This document shows positions 63,946-64,000 of a stretch of 64,000 nt of DNA, one piece after another (position 1 is the first letter of the stretch; each line of letters starts with the position of its first letter). A program made the position numbers and the translations under genes. The stretch lies in assembly GCA_964649095.1 (NCBI GenBank), contig CAZYPH010000001.1, forward strand, positions 60,168 to 124,167, written 5' to 3'. Source of the stretch: CAZYPH01 sp964649095. GTDB lineage: Bacteria > Bdellovibrionota > UBA1018 > UBA923. The notes beneath the pieces were generated by a model, which had not been told where the DNA came from, did no database searches, and worked only from the letters and a program-made list of their open reading frames with translations.

Positions 63946-64000
63946 TGGCGTCCCCACGGGGATTCGAACCCCGGTTACCGCCGTGAAAGGGCGATGTCCT
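63946..64000 (-). tRNA. tRNA-Glu (TTC), 5' part beyond the window
   Basis: The reverse complement ends with the encoded CCA at 63946-63948, and the visible part contains the T arm (GGGGTTCGAATCCCC), variable loop and an anticodon arm CCGCCCTTTCACGGCGG, giving anticodon TTC, which decodes GAA/GAG. The stem bases match the bacterial tRNA-Glu consensus closely. The D arm and 5' acceptor strand lie beyond the window edge. Confidence 0.97.

Noticed and set aside
1..64000. Prophage or insertion sequence
   Set aside because: No transposase, integrase, terminase or capsid gene is present in any frame I examined; the accessory genes are single-gene units.

Overview
The window is a fragment of a Gram-negative bacterial chromosome with moderate G+C content. 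It carries lipid A, Lol and Bam outer-membrane assembly genes. It looks like a metagenome or draft scaffold, because two nominal 10-N gaps (725-734, 9230-9239) interrupt genes. A eukaryotic-type Ser/Thr kinase with PEGA-like repeats (HRDISPQN loop), HD-GYP and cyclase-type signalling, an Rsm22-type protein, and the order lysS-lolC-lolD-bamA-skp-lpxD-fabZ-lpxA-lpxB suggest a Bdellovibrionota or other former deltaproteobacterial lineage. That placement is inference; no rRNA or other taxonomic marker was compared.

Layout. 1-9.8 kb: an unknown partial gene, HD-GYP protein, PEGA kinase, secreted unknown, DAO-type oxidoreductase, ATPase A, L,D-transpeptidase, GT2 glycosyltransferase and ssb. 9.8-14.8 kb: an accessory block with three stand-alone AAA/DUF4143-type ATPases (B, C, D) separated by unusual inverted repeats. 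14.8-20.6 kb: a two-gene cassette (PilZ-like/GNAT-like protein and a membrane GAF-cyclase protein) converging on a ketoacyl synthase III. 20.6-26.9 kb: zinc-ribbon membrane protein, Rsm22-like protein overlapping antisense an RsmB-type methyltransferase by 218 bp, ATPase E, small secreted protein, SppA. 27-46.3 kb: a long leftward run of housekeeping envelope genes (rpsA, heptosyltransferase, DUF3108 lipoprotein, LpxL-type acyltransferase, lpxK, lpxB, lpxA, fabZ, lpxD, skp, bamA, lolD, lolC, lysS, trxB, a small gene, rhomboid, mce). 46.3-50.7 kb: Gly/Pro/Phe/Met repeat protein and PlsB-like acyltransferase. 50.7-56.4 kb: HipBA-type pair with three evenly spaced operators, a MacAB-like ABC exporter operon, ATPase F. 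56.4-64 kb: a GT-C-like membrane protein, a secreted CxxCH protein overlapping a VanX-like D,D-dipeptidase, a scar zone with a duplicated gene fragment and a helix-turn-helix relic, secreted and cytosolic unknowns, and a tRNA-Glu cut by the window edge.

The most unusual signal is the set of six DUF4143-family ATPases (P-loop AAA domain, winged helix, PD-(D/E)XK-like C-terminus). At least five have their own private inverted repeat or palindromic array directly in front of the start codon. The sequences differ between genes, I see no Shine-Dalgarno motif in front of any of the six, and no accessory gene travels with them. Two further orphan palindromes lie among them. This looks like a family of minimal palindrome-plus-ORF units that are self-regulated or self-targeting. 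That interpretation is a hypothesis, not an established system.
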